A DNA stretch of 64,000 nucleotides, taken from contig CASDXF010000012.1 in NCBI GenBank assembly GCA_949285075.1, forward strand, positions 1 through 64,000, in the 5' to 3' direction. Below, piece by piece: positions 1 through 9,539 of this stretch; position 1 is the stretch's first letter, and each line of letters begins with the position of its first letter. The translations under genes were made by a program, and so were the position numbers. The notes beneath the pieces were generated by a model. The model had not been told where the DNA came from. It made no database searches and saw only the letters and a list, made by a program, of their open reading frames with translations. The stretch comes from an uncultured Bacteroides sp. Its GTDB lineage: Bacteria; Bacteroidota; Bacteroidia; Bacteroidales; Bacteroidaceae.

Positions 1-84
1 ATCGGTTTCCTTGAGGAACTGTTGGATGCCGAGTGGAATATGGCGGAAAAAGGAAAGAAGGTTGAAAATCAAATCACTAAGTAA
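1..84 (+). CDS. C-terminal fragment of an unidentified protein
   Basis: An open frame enters from the left edge and ends at TAA 82-84, leaving 27 residues ending in ENQITK. The piece is acidic/basic and helix-like with no recognisable motif. In related genomes a CBS-domain hemolysin-like gene can precede the isomerase gene, but this tail does not let me assign it. Only the reading frame and stop are observed; the frame being coding is an inference. Confidence 0.4.
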   Translation: MGFLEELLDAEWNMAEKGKKVENQITK

Positions 85-461
85 CGCGTCAGCCCTGCTG
101 CCGTTAGCTACCTAACAAAGGCGAAGAAAGAGAGTAAGATAAGAGCCAATCTCTCCTTGAAAAGGCATGGAATGACGCTTGAGGTTTTTAGCGGGAGTTC
201 TCAAAATAAACCCGAGCAAAATTTAAACAGACTCTTAGACTGGCTCTTAAATACTCTGCCGGTACTACAGATTGTATGTTCAGATTAGTCGGAAGAGTGG
301 CTAAATTGTTCACGGAAAGGATGCTGTAGAACAATTTAAATAGGCCATAAAATAAAAAAATAGCGGATAAATGCGAACACATTTGCATTTTTTGTATCTT
401 CGTGCGCTAAAATGGTGATAGAAAGAAAATAAATAATAAACATAAAAATGTATTAACTAAA
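85..461. other. Intergenic region before the isomerase gene
   Basis: No convincing gene lies here; the 66-residue frame on the minus strand is not supported by a ribosome site or composition. The region holds a 9-bp inverted repeat (140-148 with 241-249, TAAGAGCCA/TGGCTCTTA, about 90 bp apart) of unknown meaning. A near-consensus -7 box, TATCTTCG, sits at 395-402 and would give the downstream gene a leader of about 50 nt. Confidence 0.4.
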
Positions 462-2603
462 ATGGCAACATTACAAAAAATTAGATCGAAAGGACTTTTA
501 TTGACTGCTATTATTGGCTTGGCGCTGTTTGCTTTTATTGCGGGAGATGCATGGCAAGTGTTGCAGTCGCATCAGATGCGGGATGCGGGTGAGATTGACG
601 GAGAGGCGATATCTGCTCAGGATTTTCAGAAAATGGTAGAGGAATATACTGAGGTAGTCAAGCTTTCGCGTGGATTGCCTTCCTTGACGGATGAGCAGGC
701 CAATATGGTAAATGATGAGGTATGGAACGCGTACGTAAATAATAAGCTGATAGAAAAGGAGGCGAAAAAGTTGGGATTGACGGTCTCCGCGGCTGAAATT
801 CAGGATATCTTAACAGCGGGTGTACATCCACTGTTGCAACAATTGCCTTTTCGTAATCCGCAAACGGGACGTTTTGATAGAGATATGTTAAATCAGTTTC
901 TGGTGGAATACGCTAAAATAGACAGAGCTCAGCTTCCGGCGCAATATGTAGAAGATTATGACAATATGTATAAGTATTGGTCGTTCGTTGAGAAAACGTT
1001 GTATCAAACCCGGTTGGCGCAGAAGTATCAAATGTTAGTCTCTAAGTCTCTGCTCTCTAATCCTATAGAAGCGCAAAACGCTTTTGACGCGAATGCTAAT
1101 CAGTATGATTTATTGCTAGCCGCCATTCCTTACTCTACGGTGGCGGACTCAACTCTTACGGTGAGTGAATCGGAACTGCGTGATTTATATAATAAAAAGA
1201 AAGAGCAGTTTAAACAATATCAAGAATCCCGTGATATTAAATATATCGATATACAGGTAACGGCTAGCGCTGATGACAGGAAGGCTATTCAGGCTGAAGT
1301 GGACGAAGCGACAGAGCAACTTGCCGCCGCGACAGATAACTATACATCTTTAATACGTTCGGTTGGCTCTGATGTTCCTTATGTAGACTTGTATTATAAT
1401 AGGACTGCTTATCCTTCTGATGTTGAGGCTCGCTTAGATTCAGCTTCGGTTGGCTCTATATACGGGCCTTATTATAATGGGGCGGATAATACGCTGAATT
1501 CGTTTAAGATTGTAGCTAAAACGACAATTCCTGATTCGATTCAGTTCCGTCAGATTAGAGTGATTGCGGAGACTCCGGATAAGACAAAAACATTAACGGA
1601 CAGTATTTATAACGCTTTAAAGAATGGAGCTGACTTTGCGGAATTGGCTAAAAAATATGGTCAGACGGGAGATAATCTGTGGCTGACTGGAGCGCAATAT
1701 GAGAATGCTCAAGTAGAAGGGGATGACTTAAAATTTATTAACGCGATAAATAACGCTGAACCTAATAAGTTAATGAGCATGTCTGTGGGGCAAGCTAACT
1801 TAATTTATCAGATAACGGAAAGAAAAGCGGTAAAGGAAAAGTATAAAGTCGCTGTTGTAAAACGTAAAGTAGAGTTCAGCAAAGAAACCTATAATCGCGC
1901 TTATAATGATTTTAGCCAGTTTATTGCGGCTAATCCTACAGTAGAACAAATGGTTCAGCATGCGGAAGAAGCGGGGTATACGGTACTTGATCGGCGTGAT
2001 TTATATAGTAGTGAACATGTTATAGGCGGGGTTAGAGGTACTAAAGAGGCTTTGAGATGGGTCTTTGAGACTGCAAAACCCGGAGAAGTGTCAGGCTTAT
2101 ATGAGTGTGGTGAAAACGACCACATGTTGGTGGTTGGTTTAGTTGGAGTGAATCCTCAAGGATATCGTTCTATAGAGCAAGTGAAGGAGCAACTAAGAGC
2201 CGAATTGATAAAGGATAAGAAAGCCGAAAAAATTATTGCGGACATGAAGGCGGCCAACGCGACTTCATTAGACCAATATAAAGCGATGTCGGGAGCGGTT
2301 AGTGACTCTTTGAAGTTAGTGACTTTTGGCGCTTCGGCCTATGTCCCTTCATTGCATGGCAGTGAGCCATTAATCAGTGCGTATGCGTCTGTAGCTGAAG
2401 AGAATCAACTCAGCGCTCCAATTGAGGGTACATTTGGCGTGTACGCGTTGCAGTTGTATGCGAAAAATAAGACAGATGAGACTTTCGATGTAAAAGAGGA
2501 AGAGCAGAACATGATTAATATGCATGTGAGGTTCGCTAATCGGTTGATGAACGATTTGTATCTAAAGGCGAATGTAAAAGATACCCGGTATTTGTTCTTT
2601 TGA
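462..2603 (+). CDS. PpiD/SurA-type periplasmic peptidyl-prolyl isomerase
   Basis: This 713-residue protein fits the membrane-anchored SurA_N/PpiD chaperone family that helps fold outer-membrane and secreted proteins. Residues about 10-30 form one hydrophobic anchor after a short basic start (MATLQKIRSKG), placing the bulk in the periplasm. A SurA-like N-terminal helical region follows, then a parvulin-type rotamase stretch near 355-460 (FRQIRVIAETPDKTKTL, ADFAELAKKYGQ) and a long helical C-terminal part. The length is typical of the Bacteroidetes form. It stands alone, closed by a strong hairpin terminator. Family assignment is firm; client proteins are unknown. Confidence 0.85.
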   Translation: MATLQKIRSKGLLLTAIIGLALFAFIAGDAWQVLQSHQMRDAGEIDGEAISAQDFQKMVEEYTEVVKLSRGLPSLTDEQANMVNDEVWNAYVNNKLIEKEAKKLGLTVSAAEIQDILTAGVHPLLQQLPFRNPQTGRFDRDMLNQFLVEYAKIDRAQLPAQYVEDYDNMYKYWSFVEKTLYQTRLAQKYQMLVSKSLLSNPIEAQNAFDANANQYDLLLAAIPYSTVADSTLTVSESELRDLYNKKKEQFKQYQESRDIKYIDIQVTASADDRKAIQAEVDEATEQLAAATDNYTSLIRSVGSDVPYVDLYYNRTAYPSDVEARLDSASVGSIYGPYYNGADNTLNSFKIVAKTTIPDSIQFRQIRVIAETPDKTKTLTDSIYNALKNGADFAELAKKYGQTGDNLWLTGAQYENAQVEGDDLKFINAINNAEPNKLMSMSVGQANLIYQITERKAVKEKYKVAVVKRKVEFSKETYNRAYNDFSQFIAANPTVEQMVQHAEEAGYTVLDRRDLYSSEHVIGGVRGTKEALRWVFETAKPGEVSGLYECGENDHMLVVGLVGVNPQGYRSIEQVKEQLRAELIKDKKAEKIIADMKAANATSLDQYKAMSGAVSDSLKLVTFGASAYVPSLHGSEPLISAYASVAEENQLSAPIEGTFGVYALQLYAKNKTDETFDVKEEEQNMINMHVRFANRLMNDLYLKANVKDTRYLFF

Positions 2604-2663
2604 TTTTAGATAAATGTTGTTTTAGACACAGATTACTCAAAAGAGGGTAAGAATATTTGTGTA

Positions 2664-2711
2664 AACGTGAAATACGGGATTCAAGGCGAGTCCCGTATTT
2701 CACGTTTTTTT
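2664..2711 (+). terminator. Rho-independent terminator of the isomerase gene
   Basis: A perfect 16-bp stem (2664-2679 with 2691-2706, outer bases AACGTGAAATACGGGA) closes an 11-nt loop and runs into a T tract from 2705. It lies 60 bp after the stop at 2603 and between convergent genes, so it may also stop leftward transcription from the maf operon. Confidence 0.85.
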
Positions 2712-2769
2712 ATGTTGCATCTTTTACTATGAGATATTTGGAATCAATTCTAAGTTTAAGGCTTTTGCG

Positions 2770-3351
2770 TTATAACAACTTTAATTCTTTGTATAACTTC
2801 TGTACGGGGAGTCCCATCACGTTATAAAAACTTCCGTTGATAGATTGTACTCCGATATAGCCTATCCATTCTTGAATACCGTAAGCTCCGGCCTTATCCA
2901 TGGGTTGGTAGTGCTCCACGTAAAACTCGATTTCTTCATCGGACAATGTATCGAAAGTGACATCGGACGAAACGACAAAAGTCTTCTTCCAGTTCAAAGT
3001 GGTTAAGCAGACTCCGGTAAAGACCTGATGCTTCTTACCGGAAAGCATTCGAAGCATTTCAATGGCGTCCTGCTTGTCCCGAGGCTTGCCCAAGACCCGG
3101 CTCTCTTGCCAGACAATCGTATCCGCCGTTATCAGAAGCTCCTCGGGCTTCATCGACTCGCGATACGCGTCCGCTTTCTTGCAAGCGATGTATTCCGGTA
3201 TCTCTCCTCCGGCCAACGTATCAGGATAAGATTCGTCCACGCCGGACAACGTTCTCACTTCATAGTCAATTCCAAGCCCGGAAAGCAGTTCTTTCCTCCG
3301 GGGGGAATTAGACGCCAATACGATATGATATTTCTTTAAATTCTCAAGCAT
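2770..3351 (-). CDS. maf: Maf-like nucleoside triphosphate pyrophosphatase
   Basis: The 193-residue product belongs to the Maf/HAM1-like family, which hydrolyses non-canonical or excess dTTP/UTP-type nucleotides to monophosphates in the cytoplasm. The family signature ASNSPRRKELL is at residues 13-23, with the conserved ITADTIV and LGKPRDKQDAIEML segments in the middle and GAYGIQEW near the C-terminus. Full family length. It is the last gene of a leftward run starting with carbonic anhydrase near 6152; the gap to the HAD gene is 34 nt. Confidence 0.92.
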   Translation of the reverse strand: MLENLKKYHIVLASNSPRRKELLSGLGIDYEVRTLSGVDESYPDTLAGGEIPEYIACKKADAYRESMKPEELLITADTIVWQESRVLGKPRDKQDAIEMLRMLSGKKHQVFTGVCLTTLNWKKTFVVSSDVTFDTLSDEEIEFYVEHYQPMDKAGAYGIQEWIGYIGVQSINGSFYNVMGLPVQKLYKELKLL

Positions 3352-3385
3352 AACTTATTTTCATTTTCTTTCGTTAAAATTCCGT

Positions 3386-3907
3386 TTACCATCCAAATGC
3401 GTCTTCCGCCATCCACAGTCCGTGCGCTTTTAAAACTTGCTCTATCACATCGCGCCCGCAACCATATCCCCCGTCAGCATGGGATATGTATTTAGCGACA
3501 CGTTTCACTTCGGGAACCGCATCTTTGGGACAACAAGACAGGCCGCACTCGCGCATGACTTCTATATCCGGAACGTCATCTCCCATGTATAGAATTTCCT
3601 CATCGTTTAGACCATGCTTATTCCGAAAATCACGGTAATCGCGAATCTTGACTGAGGCTCCCATGTACAAATCCGTAACTCCCAATGCGGTAAAACGAAC
3701 GCGCACCGCTTCACTGCGCCCACCCGTAATAATCGCAATGCGAATCCCTTTCTTTATTGCTAACTGTATAGCGTATCCGTCCTTGATGTTTACCGTGCGC
3801 ATGGGTTCGCCCGACGGATGCAACGGCACGGTAGTAGCGCTCAATACGCCATCCACATCAAACGCTAGCGCTTTAATACGAGACAAGTCATAATTGATGG
3901 TGCTCAT
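3386..3907 (-). CDS. HAD-family phosphatase, KdsC-like
   Basis: This 173-residue protein has the HAD motif I FDVDGVLS (Asp17, Asp19), motif II in IITGGRS and a motif III/IV region MGDDVPD. Size and cap-less layout match KdsC (3-deoxy-D-manno-octulosonate-8-phosphate phosphatase), which supplies Kdo for lipid A core synthesis. Its ATG overlaps the end of the DUF2520 gene by 20 bp, indicating translational coupling. KdsC-like is well supported; activity on Kdo-8-P is inferred from the family only. Confidence 0.85.
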   Translation of the reverse strand: MSTINYDLSRIKALAFDVDGVLSATTVPLHPSGEPMRTVNIKDGYAIQLAIKKGIRIAIITGGRSEAVRVRFTALGVTDLYMGASVKIRDYRDFRNKHGLNDEEILYMGDDVPDIEVMRECGLSCCPKDAVPEVKRVAKYISHADGGYGCGRDVIEQVLKAHGLWMAEDAFGW

Positions 3908-4682
3908 GAATGCTTTTACTTATTAGTTTATAAATATCTTGCATTTCCGGATTCCCTTCCAACATGGCGAGATGCATGTTCATCACATTCTCGTCGTAAC
4001 GAACGGCCGGTCCCGTTTGTGCGTCATGAGGAGACATCTCGTGTATCTTGGAGACGGTCTCATCGATTAACGGCAGCATAATGTCAAAAGGAATATTATT
4101 ACGCTCCAACAGTTCTGCAATTAAACTATACATGTGATTGGAGAAGTTGCATGCGAAAACTGCGGCAAGATGGAGGCACTTCCTCTGCTCCGAGGTTATG
4201 GTGTACACCCTATCCGAGAGCATACGGGCAACGGCCTCCAATACGTTATTGTCCTCCGCGCTATTCGCCTCTATAAAAAAGGGAATCTTTCCAAAGTCAA
4301 CCGCTCTCCGTTTGCTGAAGGTCTGCATAGGGTAAAGCACCCCGTAACGGTCGGCGTATCCGTTCCAGATTTCCGCGGGAAGGCTTCCGGCGGTATGTAC
4401 CCACAAGGCCTCCCGCTTTCCCTTCGTCAACTCGGGCAACAGTCCGGGCAACGCCGCGTCCTTTACGGAAACGATGTACATATCCGCTCCTTTCGCTACG
4501 TCCTTTATATCGGTCGTATATCCGCAAGATACCTTCTCCGACAACACACGGGCCGAATCTTCCGTCCGGCTATATATCTGCCTGATGGGAAACCCCTTAT
4601 CGTAAAGAGCTTTGGCCAGATTGGTGGCCAAGTTACCCGCTCCGATAAACACAAGCGATAAACGTTCATAACCTTTTTCCAT
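3888..4682 (-). CDS. Rossmann-fold/DUF2520 protein
   Basis: The 264-residue product starts with an NAD(P)-binding Rossmann motif ([17 protein letters not shown], about residues 10-26) and continues into an all-helical C-terminal DUF2520 domain ([26 protein letters not shown]). It resembles short-chain imine or beta-hydroxyacid reductases of the F420/NADP oxidoreductase type, but no substrate is established for this family. It sits in the conserved Bacteroidetes run nitroreductase, membrane protein, DUF2520, KdsC-like, Maf. Confidence 0.85.
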   Translation of the reverse strand: MEKGYERLSLVFIGAGNLATNLAKALYDKGFPIRQIYSRTEDSARVLSEKVSCGYTTDIKDVAKGADMYIVSVKDAALPGLLPELTKGKREALWVHTAGSLPAEIWNGYADRYGVLYPMQTFSKRRAVDFGKIPFFIEANSAEDNNVLEAVARMLSDRVYTITSEQRKCLHLAAVFACNFSNHMYSLIAELLERNNIPFDIMLPLIDETVSKIHEMSPHDAQTGPAVRYDENVMNMHLAMLEGNPEMQDIYKLISKSIHEHHQL

Positions 4683-4701
4683 ATGTCCTAGCCCTTGCGC
4701 G

Positions 4702-5037
4702 TTAACGTCTCACAAATAACAACAATACTCCTCCTATCAGTAATAGCGCTAACGGGAGCAGATATTCAGACATGGAACCGAGCCACGACATCACCAAGCC
4801 GATGTTCATCACTAACCAAAGCGCCAACAGAATAAGTCCGACCGACTTATCCCGCTTGAATATCAGGAAGCATACGGAAACGTACAGTAACAAGTTGTCC
4901 TCGTCCATCACCCACGGTAGGCCGATGGAAGAAAAGTGTATCAGCTTGTCTACCAAGAAAAGCAAACCTATTACTATTAGCGAGACGGCGGTCGCCTTGT
5001 AGGTGTCTTTGTTATTATTCGCCTTCGTAACGGACAT
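4702..5037 (-). CDS. Small four-helix inner-membrane protein, function unknown
   Basis: A 111-residue protein made of hydrophobic segments near residues 15-33, 44-60, 66-82 and 88-108, ending in basic residues (LLFVRR). The pattern resembles LiaF/DUF5668-type membrane proteins, but I recognise no catalytic motif. It starts 2 nt after the stop of the nitroreductase gene and ends 19 nt before the DUF2520 gene, so it is clearly co-transcribed. Confidence 0.7.
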   Translation of the reverse strand: MSVTKANNNKDTYKATAVSLIVIGLLFLVDKLIHFSSIGLPWVMDEDNLLLYVSVCFLIFKRDKSVGLILLALWLVMNIGLVMSWLGSMSEYLLPLALLLIGGVLLLFVRR

Positions 5038-5039
5038 CC

Positions 5040-5576
5040 TTATTTTCCTCCATACTTATTAATATGCACTTTTTCCCACTGTAAGAAGTCTTCATTGAAC
5101 GGCTTGCGTTCCATATCTTTATGTCCAACAGCGATTATTGAGAGCACTTGTAACTGTAGCGGAATGTCCAACACACTGCGGACATATTCGTCAGATGGGG
5201 TCCCGTCAGCTGTGAATCGGTTGCGTATCTGCACCCAACAGCTACCAAGTCCTAAATCTTCAGCTTGTAATTGGATGAAGATGGAAGCGATTGAGGCGTC
5301 CTCTATCCAAACGTCACTAAGCAAAGGGTCGGCCACGACTACAACAGCCAACGCCGCATCCGCAATGAAGGAAGCGGACTGTGCCTTACAAGCGGACAAC
5401 CGCTTCAAGGTTTCCTTGTCGTCCACCACGATAAACTGCCAACAGTTACTGCGCTTGGAAGCGGGAGCCATCAACGCTGCCTTCATTAAGGTAACGACCT
5501 GTTCTTGCTCTAACGTCTCCTCGGTAAATTTACGCATACTGCGACGCGCCTTTATCAATTCATTGAAGTTTTCCAT
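5040..5576 (-). CDS. Nitroreductase-family FMN oxidoreductase
   Basis: The 178-residue protein has the family start FNELIKARRSMRKF (FMN-phosphate-binding Arg residues), the MKAALMAPASKRSNCWQFIVV segment and the late LGLGSCWVQIRNR stretch, which are hallmarks of FMN-dependent nitroreductases. The reaction is NAD(P)H-dependent two-electron reduction of nitro or quinone compounds; the natural substrate cannot be inferred. It lies 33 nt downstream of carbonic anhydrase and 2 nt upstream of a small membrane-protein gene. Confidence 0.9.
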   Translation of the reverse strand: MENFNELIKARRSMRKFTEETLEQEQVVTLMKAALMAPASKRSNCWQFIVVDDKETLKRLSACKAQSASFIADAALAVVVVADPLLSDVWIEDASIASIFIQLQAEDLGLGSCWVQIRNRFTADGTPSDEYVRSVLDIPLQLQVLSIIAVGHKDMERKPFNEDFLQWEKVHINKYGGK

Positions 5577-5609
5577 ATCTTTTTCTGAAAAGTTTTATGC
5601 CATTAAGAT

Positions 5610-6152
5610 TCAAACTATTTCCGTCAGTTCGCCCGTCATGGAATCCATAATGAATCCGTACACCTTTATATCTTTCGGAATCAAAGGATGGTGAGCTATG
5701 AAATCAACTGTACCACGTACGGACTTTTCCGTGTCTTCGAAGCCGTCTAGCCACGAATTGAAGTCCACGCCGCAGAAACGCATCATGTCAATGTATTCTG
5801 CGTCCACTCCTCTCGCCTTCATCTTTTCTATCATTTCTTCACTCCGCATGTGGCAAGCTCCACAATCGGAGTGTGCGATTACCATAATCTCTTTTACGCC
5901 CAATTCGTAAACGGCAACCAAGAGACTGCGGATTACGCTGCCGAACGGATGAGATATTACTCCTCCGGCGTTCTTTATCATTTTTACGTCCCCGTTCTTT
6001 ATGCCAAGCGCAGCCGGAAGTAAAGCCGTTAGTCGAGTATCCATGCAAGAAAGAATCGCGATTTTCTTATCAGGATACTTGTTGGTGACATACTCCTTAT
6101 ACCCCTCATTGGCTACGAACGCTTTATTATAAGCTAACAGTTCTTCAATCAT
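5610..6152 (-). CDS. Beta-class carbonic anhydrase
   Basis: The product (180 residues from MIEELLAYNK) carries the full beta-carbonic anhydrase set: Cys36-x-Asp38-x-Arg40 (SCMDTRL) and His94-x-x-Cys97 (HSDCGAC), which bind zinc and orient Asp/Arg. It interconverts CO2 and bicarbonate in the cytoplasm. The open frame extends to 6290, but a -7 promoter box at 6192-6185 lies inside that extension and the added 46 residues look unstructured, so I choose the ATG at 6152. It heads the leftward operon ending in maf. Confidence 0.9.
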   Translation of the reverse strand: MIEELLAYNKAFVANEGYKEYVTNKYPDKKIAILSCMDTRLTALLPAALGIKNGDVKMIKNAGGVISHPFGSVIRSLLVAVYELGVKEIMVIAHSDCGACHMRSEEMIEKMKARGVDAEYIDMMRFCGVDFNSWLDGFEDTEKSVRGTVDFIAHHPLIPKDIKVYGFIMDSMTGELTEIV

Positions 6153-6184
6153 ACTTCTTGAATTTATATAAAGATAAGGTTGGG

Positions 6185-6213
6185 CAAAGATACGTAAAAT
6201 CACTTCCATACAA
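6185..6213 (-). promoter_or_regulatory. Promoter of the carbonic anhydrase-maf operon
   Basis: Read leftward, a perfect -7 box TATCTTTG lies at 6192-6185 with a TTG (-33-like) at 6213-6211, 18 bp upstream. The predicted leader before the ATG at 6152 is about 25 nt. This placement argues against the longer reading frame starting at 6290. Confidence 0.75.
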
Positions 6214-6264
6214 TAAATTTTCAACAAAAAAGCCATTTCCTTACTAGAAGACAAACAAAACTTA

Positions 6265-6272
6265 TAAATTTG
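6265..6272 (+). promoter_or_regulatory. -7 promoter box of the acyltransferase-like gene
   Basis: TAAATTTG matches TAnnTTTG exactly and ends only 7 nt before the ATG at 6280, so the transcript would start at or next to the start codon. No clear -33 TTTG is visible. It is divergent from the carbonic anhydrase promoter 75 bp away. Confidence 0.55.
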
Positions 6273-6279
6273 TAGCAAG

Positions 6280-7272
6280 ATGGCATTCACGTTAGCTACA
6301 TATTACCGAAAGGAAGATATTCCTGAGCTTCCGGGAGAAAGTGTATTTCACTCTAAAGAGTTATTCCAAATCTATGAGGCGACTCCGGGATATGCGCCAT
6401 TTCTCGTCGTGGCGACGAACGATGGAGTCCCTGTGGCGCGTCTGCTTGCCGCTGTCCGGAGGACAAAGAAATGGCTTCCATCTTTCCTTTCCCGACAGTG
6501 CATCGTATACGGGGCGGGTGAAATTCTGATGCATTCTCTTTCATACTCCCGAAGGGAATCCGTTTTCGCTGAACTGCTGAAACGTGTCGTTAAGGAAACG
6601 TCGCGCACATGTTTCATGATTGAATTCAGAAATTTGGAGAATGCGACATTCGGATACCGCTTCTTTCGAGACAACAAGTTCTTTCCTGTTAACTGGCTAC
6701 GGGTGCGCAACTCGCTTCACAGTGTAAAAAAGGTCGAAGAGAGATTTAGTCCTTCACGAATCAGGCAAGTTAAAAAGGGATTACGTAACGGAGCAATTGT
6801 AATGGACACGAATGACCCGGAGGATATACGGGTGTTCTCGAACATGCTGAGCAAAATCTATTCTTTGCGGATACGTCGCCACTTCCCCGACACGAACTTT
6901 TTCCTTCAGTTCAACGACATTATGATTCAGAGAAGGAAGGGGAAAGCGTTCATCGTGAAATACAAGGAAAAAATAATAGGGGGAGCAGTCTGCATTTATT
7001 CGAAAAGCGACGCTTACCTTTGGTTCTCCGGGGGAATGCGTAAGACCTACGCCCCGCAATATCCCGGGGTATTGGCCGTATGGAAAGCCTTGCAAGATGC
7101 GCATGCCAACGGCTTTCGGCATATGGAGTTTCTGGACGTGGGGCTTCCCTTCCGTAAGCACGGCTACCGCAATTTCGTCCTTCGCTTTGGCGGAAAGCAA
7201 AGCAGTACCCGCCGTTGGTTCCGCATTAATTGTTGGTGGCTGAATAAGCTATTGACTAAGATGTATATATAA
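6280..7272 (+). CDS. GNAT/FemAB-like acyltransferase
   Basis: The 330-residue protein has no signal peptide and ends in a GNAT-like region: HFPDTNFFLQF, then IIGGAVCIYSKSDAYLWFSGG and FRHMEFLDVGLPFRK (about residues 200-300), the layout of FemAB/BioF2-type acyltransferases. The substrate is unknown; relatives add acyl or amino-acyl groups to envelope or peptide substrates. It is transcribed alone, divergently from carbonic anhydrase. A -7 box 7 nt before the start suggests an almost leaderless message. Confidence 0.7.
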   Translation: MAFTLATYYRKEDIPELPGESVFHSKELFQIYEATPGYAPFLVVATNDGVPVARLLAAVRRTKKWLPSFLSRQCIVYGAGEILMHSLSYSRRESVFAELLKRVVKETSRTCFMIEFRNLENATFGYRFFRDNKFFPVNWLRVRNSLHSVKKVEERFSPSRIRQVKKGLRNGAIVMDTNDPEDIRVFSNMLSKIYSLRIRRHFPDTNFFLQFNDIMIQRRKGKAFIVKYKEKIIGGAVCIYSKSDAYLWFSGGMRKTYAPQYPGVLAVWKALQDAHANGFRHMEFLDVGLPFRKHGYRNFVLRFGGKQSSTRRWFRINCWWLNKLLTKMYI

Positions 7273-7384
7273 AAAACGTGAGGCGACGACTAAATAAATG
7301 GAGAATGGGAAATGACTTCGTTACGTTGCGACAGGGGAGATTATAGAGAATGTTGCTGAATAAAATTTAAACGAGGCCTAAGTA

Positions 7385-7416
7385 TTGCTTTCAATCCTTT
7401 TTTTGATTTACCTTTG
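7385..7416 (+). promoter_or_regulatory. Promoter of the coaX operon
   Basis: TACCTTTG at 7409-7416 is a perfect -7 box; ATTG at 7384-7387 is a reasonable -33, 21 bp upstream. The TTG inside the -7 box opens the longest reading frame but must be promoter, not start codon. The leader to the chosen start at 7438 would be about 15 nt. Confidence 0.75.
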
Positions 7417-7437
7417 CGCCCACAAACGAAAAAAGCA

Positions 7438-8169
7438 TTGAACTTAGTTATTGACATAGGGAATACGATGGCGAAAGTGGCGCTTTTTGACGATCATGAG
7501 ATGCTGAAAGTGCTCACGGAATCGAATGAATCGTTGGATTGTTTATGCTCTCTTTGTGCTGAGTTTCCGATAGAAAGGGGAATAGTAACCGCTGTTATTG
7601 ACTTGAATGAGCGGGTACGCACTCAATTGTCGGCTTTGACTTTCCCTCTTCTTTGGCTTGACCATCGTACTCTTCTTCCTGTAATCAATTTATATGATAC
7701 TCCGGAGACTTTAGGATATGATCGCATGGCAGCGGTGGTAGGAGCGAATGAACAGTTCCCGGGCAGAGACATTCTTGTGATTGACGCGGGGACGTGCATT
7801 ACTTATGAATTCATCGACGCAAATGGGTGTTATCACGGAGGAAACATATCTCCCGGTTTGCAGATGCGCTTTAAGGCTCTTCATCAATTTACGGGACGTT
7901 TGCCGCTTGTCGATGCCGATGGATGCAGGCCTTTTATAGGGCGGAATACGGAAACGGCTATTCGTTCTGGCGTGCTCAAGGGCATCGAGTATGAAATCGT
8001 TGGTTATATAGAAGCCATGAGACATAAATATCCGCAACTTTTGGTTTTTTTAACTGGGGGGGATGAATTTTCTTTTGAAACGAATATAAAAAGTATCATC
8101 TTTGCAGATAGATTTTTAGTATTGAAAGGATTAAATAGAATTTTAGACTATAATAATGATAGGATTTAG
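7438..8169 (+). CDS. coaX: Type III pantothenate kinase
   Basis: CoaX phosphorylates pantothenate in the first step of coenzyme A synthesis, with no feedback by CoA. The protein starts [17 protein letters not shown] with the DxGNT phosphate loop of the ASKHA fold, followed by [10 protein letters not shown] and [12 protein letters not shown] (second phosphate motif) and [12 protein letters not shown] place the start at TTG 7438, which gives the family's usual N-terminus (M-N-L-x-I-D-x-G-N-T), 243 residues; the upstream TTG at 7414 is part of the promoter. The 3' end overlaps the following gene by 14 bp. Confidence 0.9.
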   Translation: MNLVIDIGNTMAKVALFDDHEMLKVLTESNESLDCLCSLCAEFPIERGIVTAVIDLNERVRTQLSALTFPLLWLDHRTLLPVINLYDTPETLGYDRMAAVVGANEQFPGRDILVIDAGTCITYEFIDANGCYHGGNISPGLQMRFKALHQFTGRLPLVDADGCRPFIGRNTETAIRSGVLKGIEYEIVGYIEAMRHKYPQLLVFLTGGDEFSFETNIKSIIFADRFLVLKGLNRILDYNNDRI

Positions 8170-9439
8170 AAAGACTCTTTGTGCGTTCTTGCTGATAATG
8201 ATTACTGGAGGAATGGCGGTCGCTCAAAACAACACGAACTCACCTTATACACGATACGGTTTAGGCGATTTGGCCGATCAGTCATTCGGTAACGCTAGAG
8301 CAATGGGAGGGATTGCTATTGGATTACGTGACAACGCTCAGATTAATCCTGTGAATCCGGCGTCATATACGGCTATAGATTCCTTGACTTTTCTTTTTGA
8401 AGGAGGAGTCTCTTTACAAAACATGAATGTAAATGGGGGAGGGGTAAAGGTGAACGCTAAGAATTCGAGTTTTGACTATTTGGCGATGCAGTTCCGCTTG
8501 CGCCCGTGGATGGCGATGAGCATCGGATTGTTGCCTTACTCAAATGTTGGATATTCAGTCTCTGACGTACAGACTACGGATGACGGATTGCAATATAGCC
8601 GTACATTTAGTGGCGATGGCGGATTGCATCAACTTTATGCGGGATTAGGGGTAAAGCTGATGAAGAATTTGTCTATTGGCGCTAACGTTTCTTATTTTTG
8701 GGGTGATATAACTCGTTCCCGCACTCAGATATTCCCCTCTATGTCTTCGAGTTCTTATTATTCTTATGCTCAGGAAACGATGCTGTCTGTTTCCGACTAT
8801 AAGGTAGACTTGGGCTTACAGTATACGCAGGAGTTAAATAAAAAAACTCAGTTGACTGTAGGAGCTGTTTATTCTCCTAAGTGCAGTCTGAATAATGATT
8901 ATTCAGTGTCGACTCAGGTGAGTAGCATTACTTCTCAAGACTTAAAGGCTAATCTTGAGACTCCGAATAGCTTTGGGGTTGGAATTTCTGCGAATTATGA
9001 CAAGCGATTGACCGTGGGGGTAGATTACAGTTTGCAGAAATGGTCGAAGGTAAGCTCTTCTCTCGTTACGGATGATGCGGATATTTTGAGCAATTTTAAT
9101 GAGACTTATGCTTATAGCGATAGGTCTAAAGTTTCTGTAGGGGCGGAATTTATTCCTAATCTTATGGGACGTTCGTACTTTAGTTATATCAAGTATCGTT
9201 TGGGAGGCTATTATTCTACCCCTTATTATAAGATAAATGGTAAAGATGCCGCAAGTGAATATGGTTTAAGTGTTGGTTTAGGTTTACCTATGTTGAGGTC
9301 TCGTTCCATTTTGAGCGTTACGGGACAATTTGTTCACGTCAAAGGAAAGGCTGCGGGTATGATAGATGAGAATATTTTCCGTATTTCTATTGGAATTACT
9401 TTCTGTGAGCGTTGGTTTGAGAAACTTAAAGTACAATAA
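8156..9439 (+). CDS. Outer-membrane beta-barrel protein next to coaX
   Basis: The 427-residue protein has a signal peptide (residues 1-23, ending GGMAVAQ) and then [14 protein letters not shown] and [24 protein letters not shown], the start of a FadL/OmpP1-like or UPF0164-type barrel. Alternating aromatic strands continue to the end, which closes with [18 protein letters not shown]. It overlaps coaX by 14 bp. The neighbour lptC links the operon to envelope biogenesis, but the cargo is unknown. Confidence 0.8.
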   Translation: MIGFRKTLCAFLLIMITGGMAVAQNNTNSPYTRYGLGDLADQSFGNARAMGGIAIGLRDNAQINPVNPASYTAIDSLTFLFEGGVSLQNMNVNGGGVKVNAKNSSFDYLAMQFRLRPWMAMSIGLLPYSNVGYSVSDVQTTDDGLQYSRTFSGDGGLHQLYAGLGVKLMKNLSIGANVSYFWGDITRSRTQIFPSMSSSSYYSYAQETMLSVSDYKVDLGLQYTQELNKKTQLTVGAVYSPKCSLNNDYSVSTQVSSITSQDLKANLETPNSFGVGISANYDKRLTVGVDYSLQKWSKVSSSLVTDDADILSNFNETYAYSDRSKVSVGAEFIPNLMGRSYFSYIKYRLGGYYSTPYYKINGKDAASEYGLSVGLGLPMLRSRSILSVTGQFVHVKGKAAGMIDENIFRISIGITFCERWFEKLKVQ

Positions 9440-9539
9440 GACGTTTGAAGTTAATGAGCATGAGAGGCGATATGCGGTTTTGCTCGGGAAGCTCTTTTCC
9501 TTTATATGTTTAATTAAGGTGCGCAACGAGAGAACATTT

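Noticed and set aside
1..84. Hemolysin/CBS-domain protein end
   Set aside because: Gene order in relatives suggests it, but the 27 visible residues do not show the CorC-type C-terminus, so no name is given.
140..249. 9-bp inverted repeat TAAGAGCCA/TGGCTCTTA as a mobile element end pair
   Set aside because: Too short, no target duplication seen and no internal gene; probably chance.
188..388. 66-residue minus-strand frame before the isomerase gene
   Set aside because: No ribosome site, no motif and poor codon pattern in AT-rich intergenic DNA.
9366..9539. N-terminal extension of lptC into the preceding gene
   Set aside because: It lies in another frame of the barrel gene and would bury the lipoprotein signal that begins at ATG 9540.
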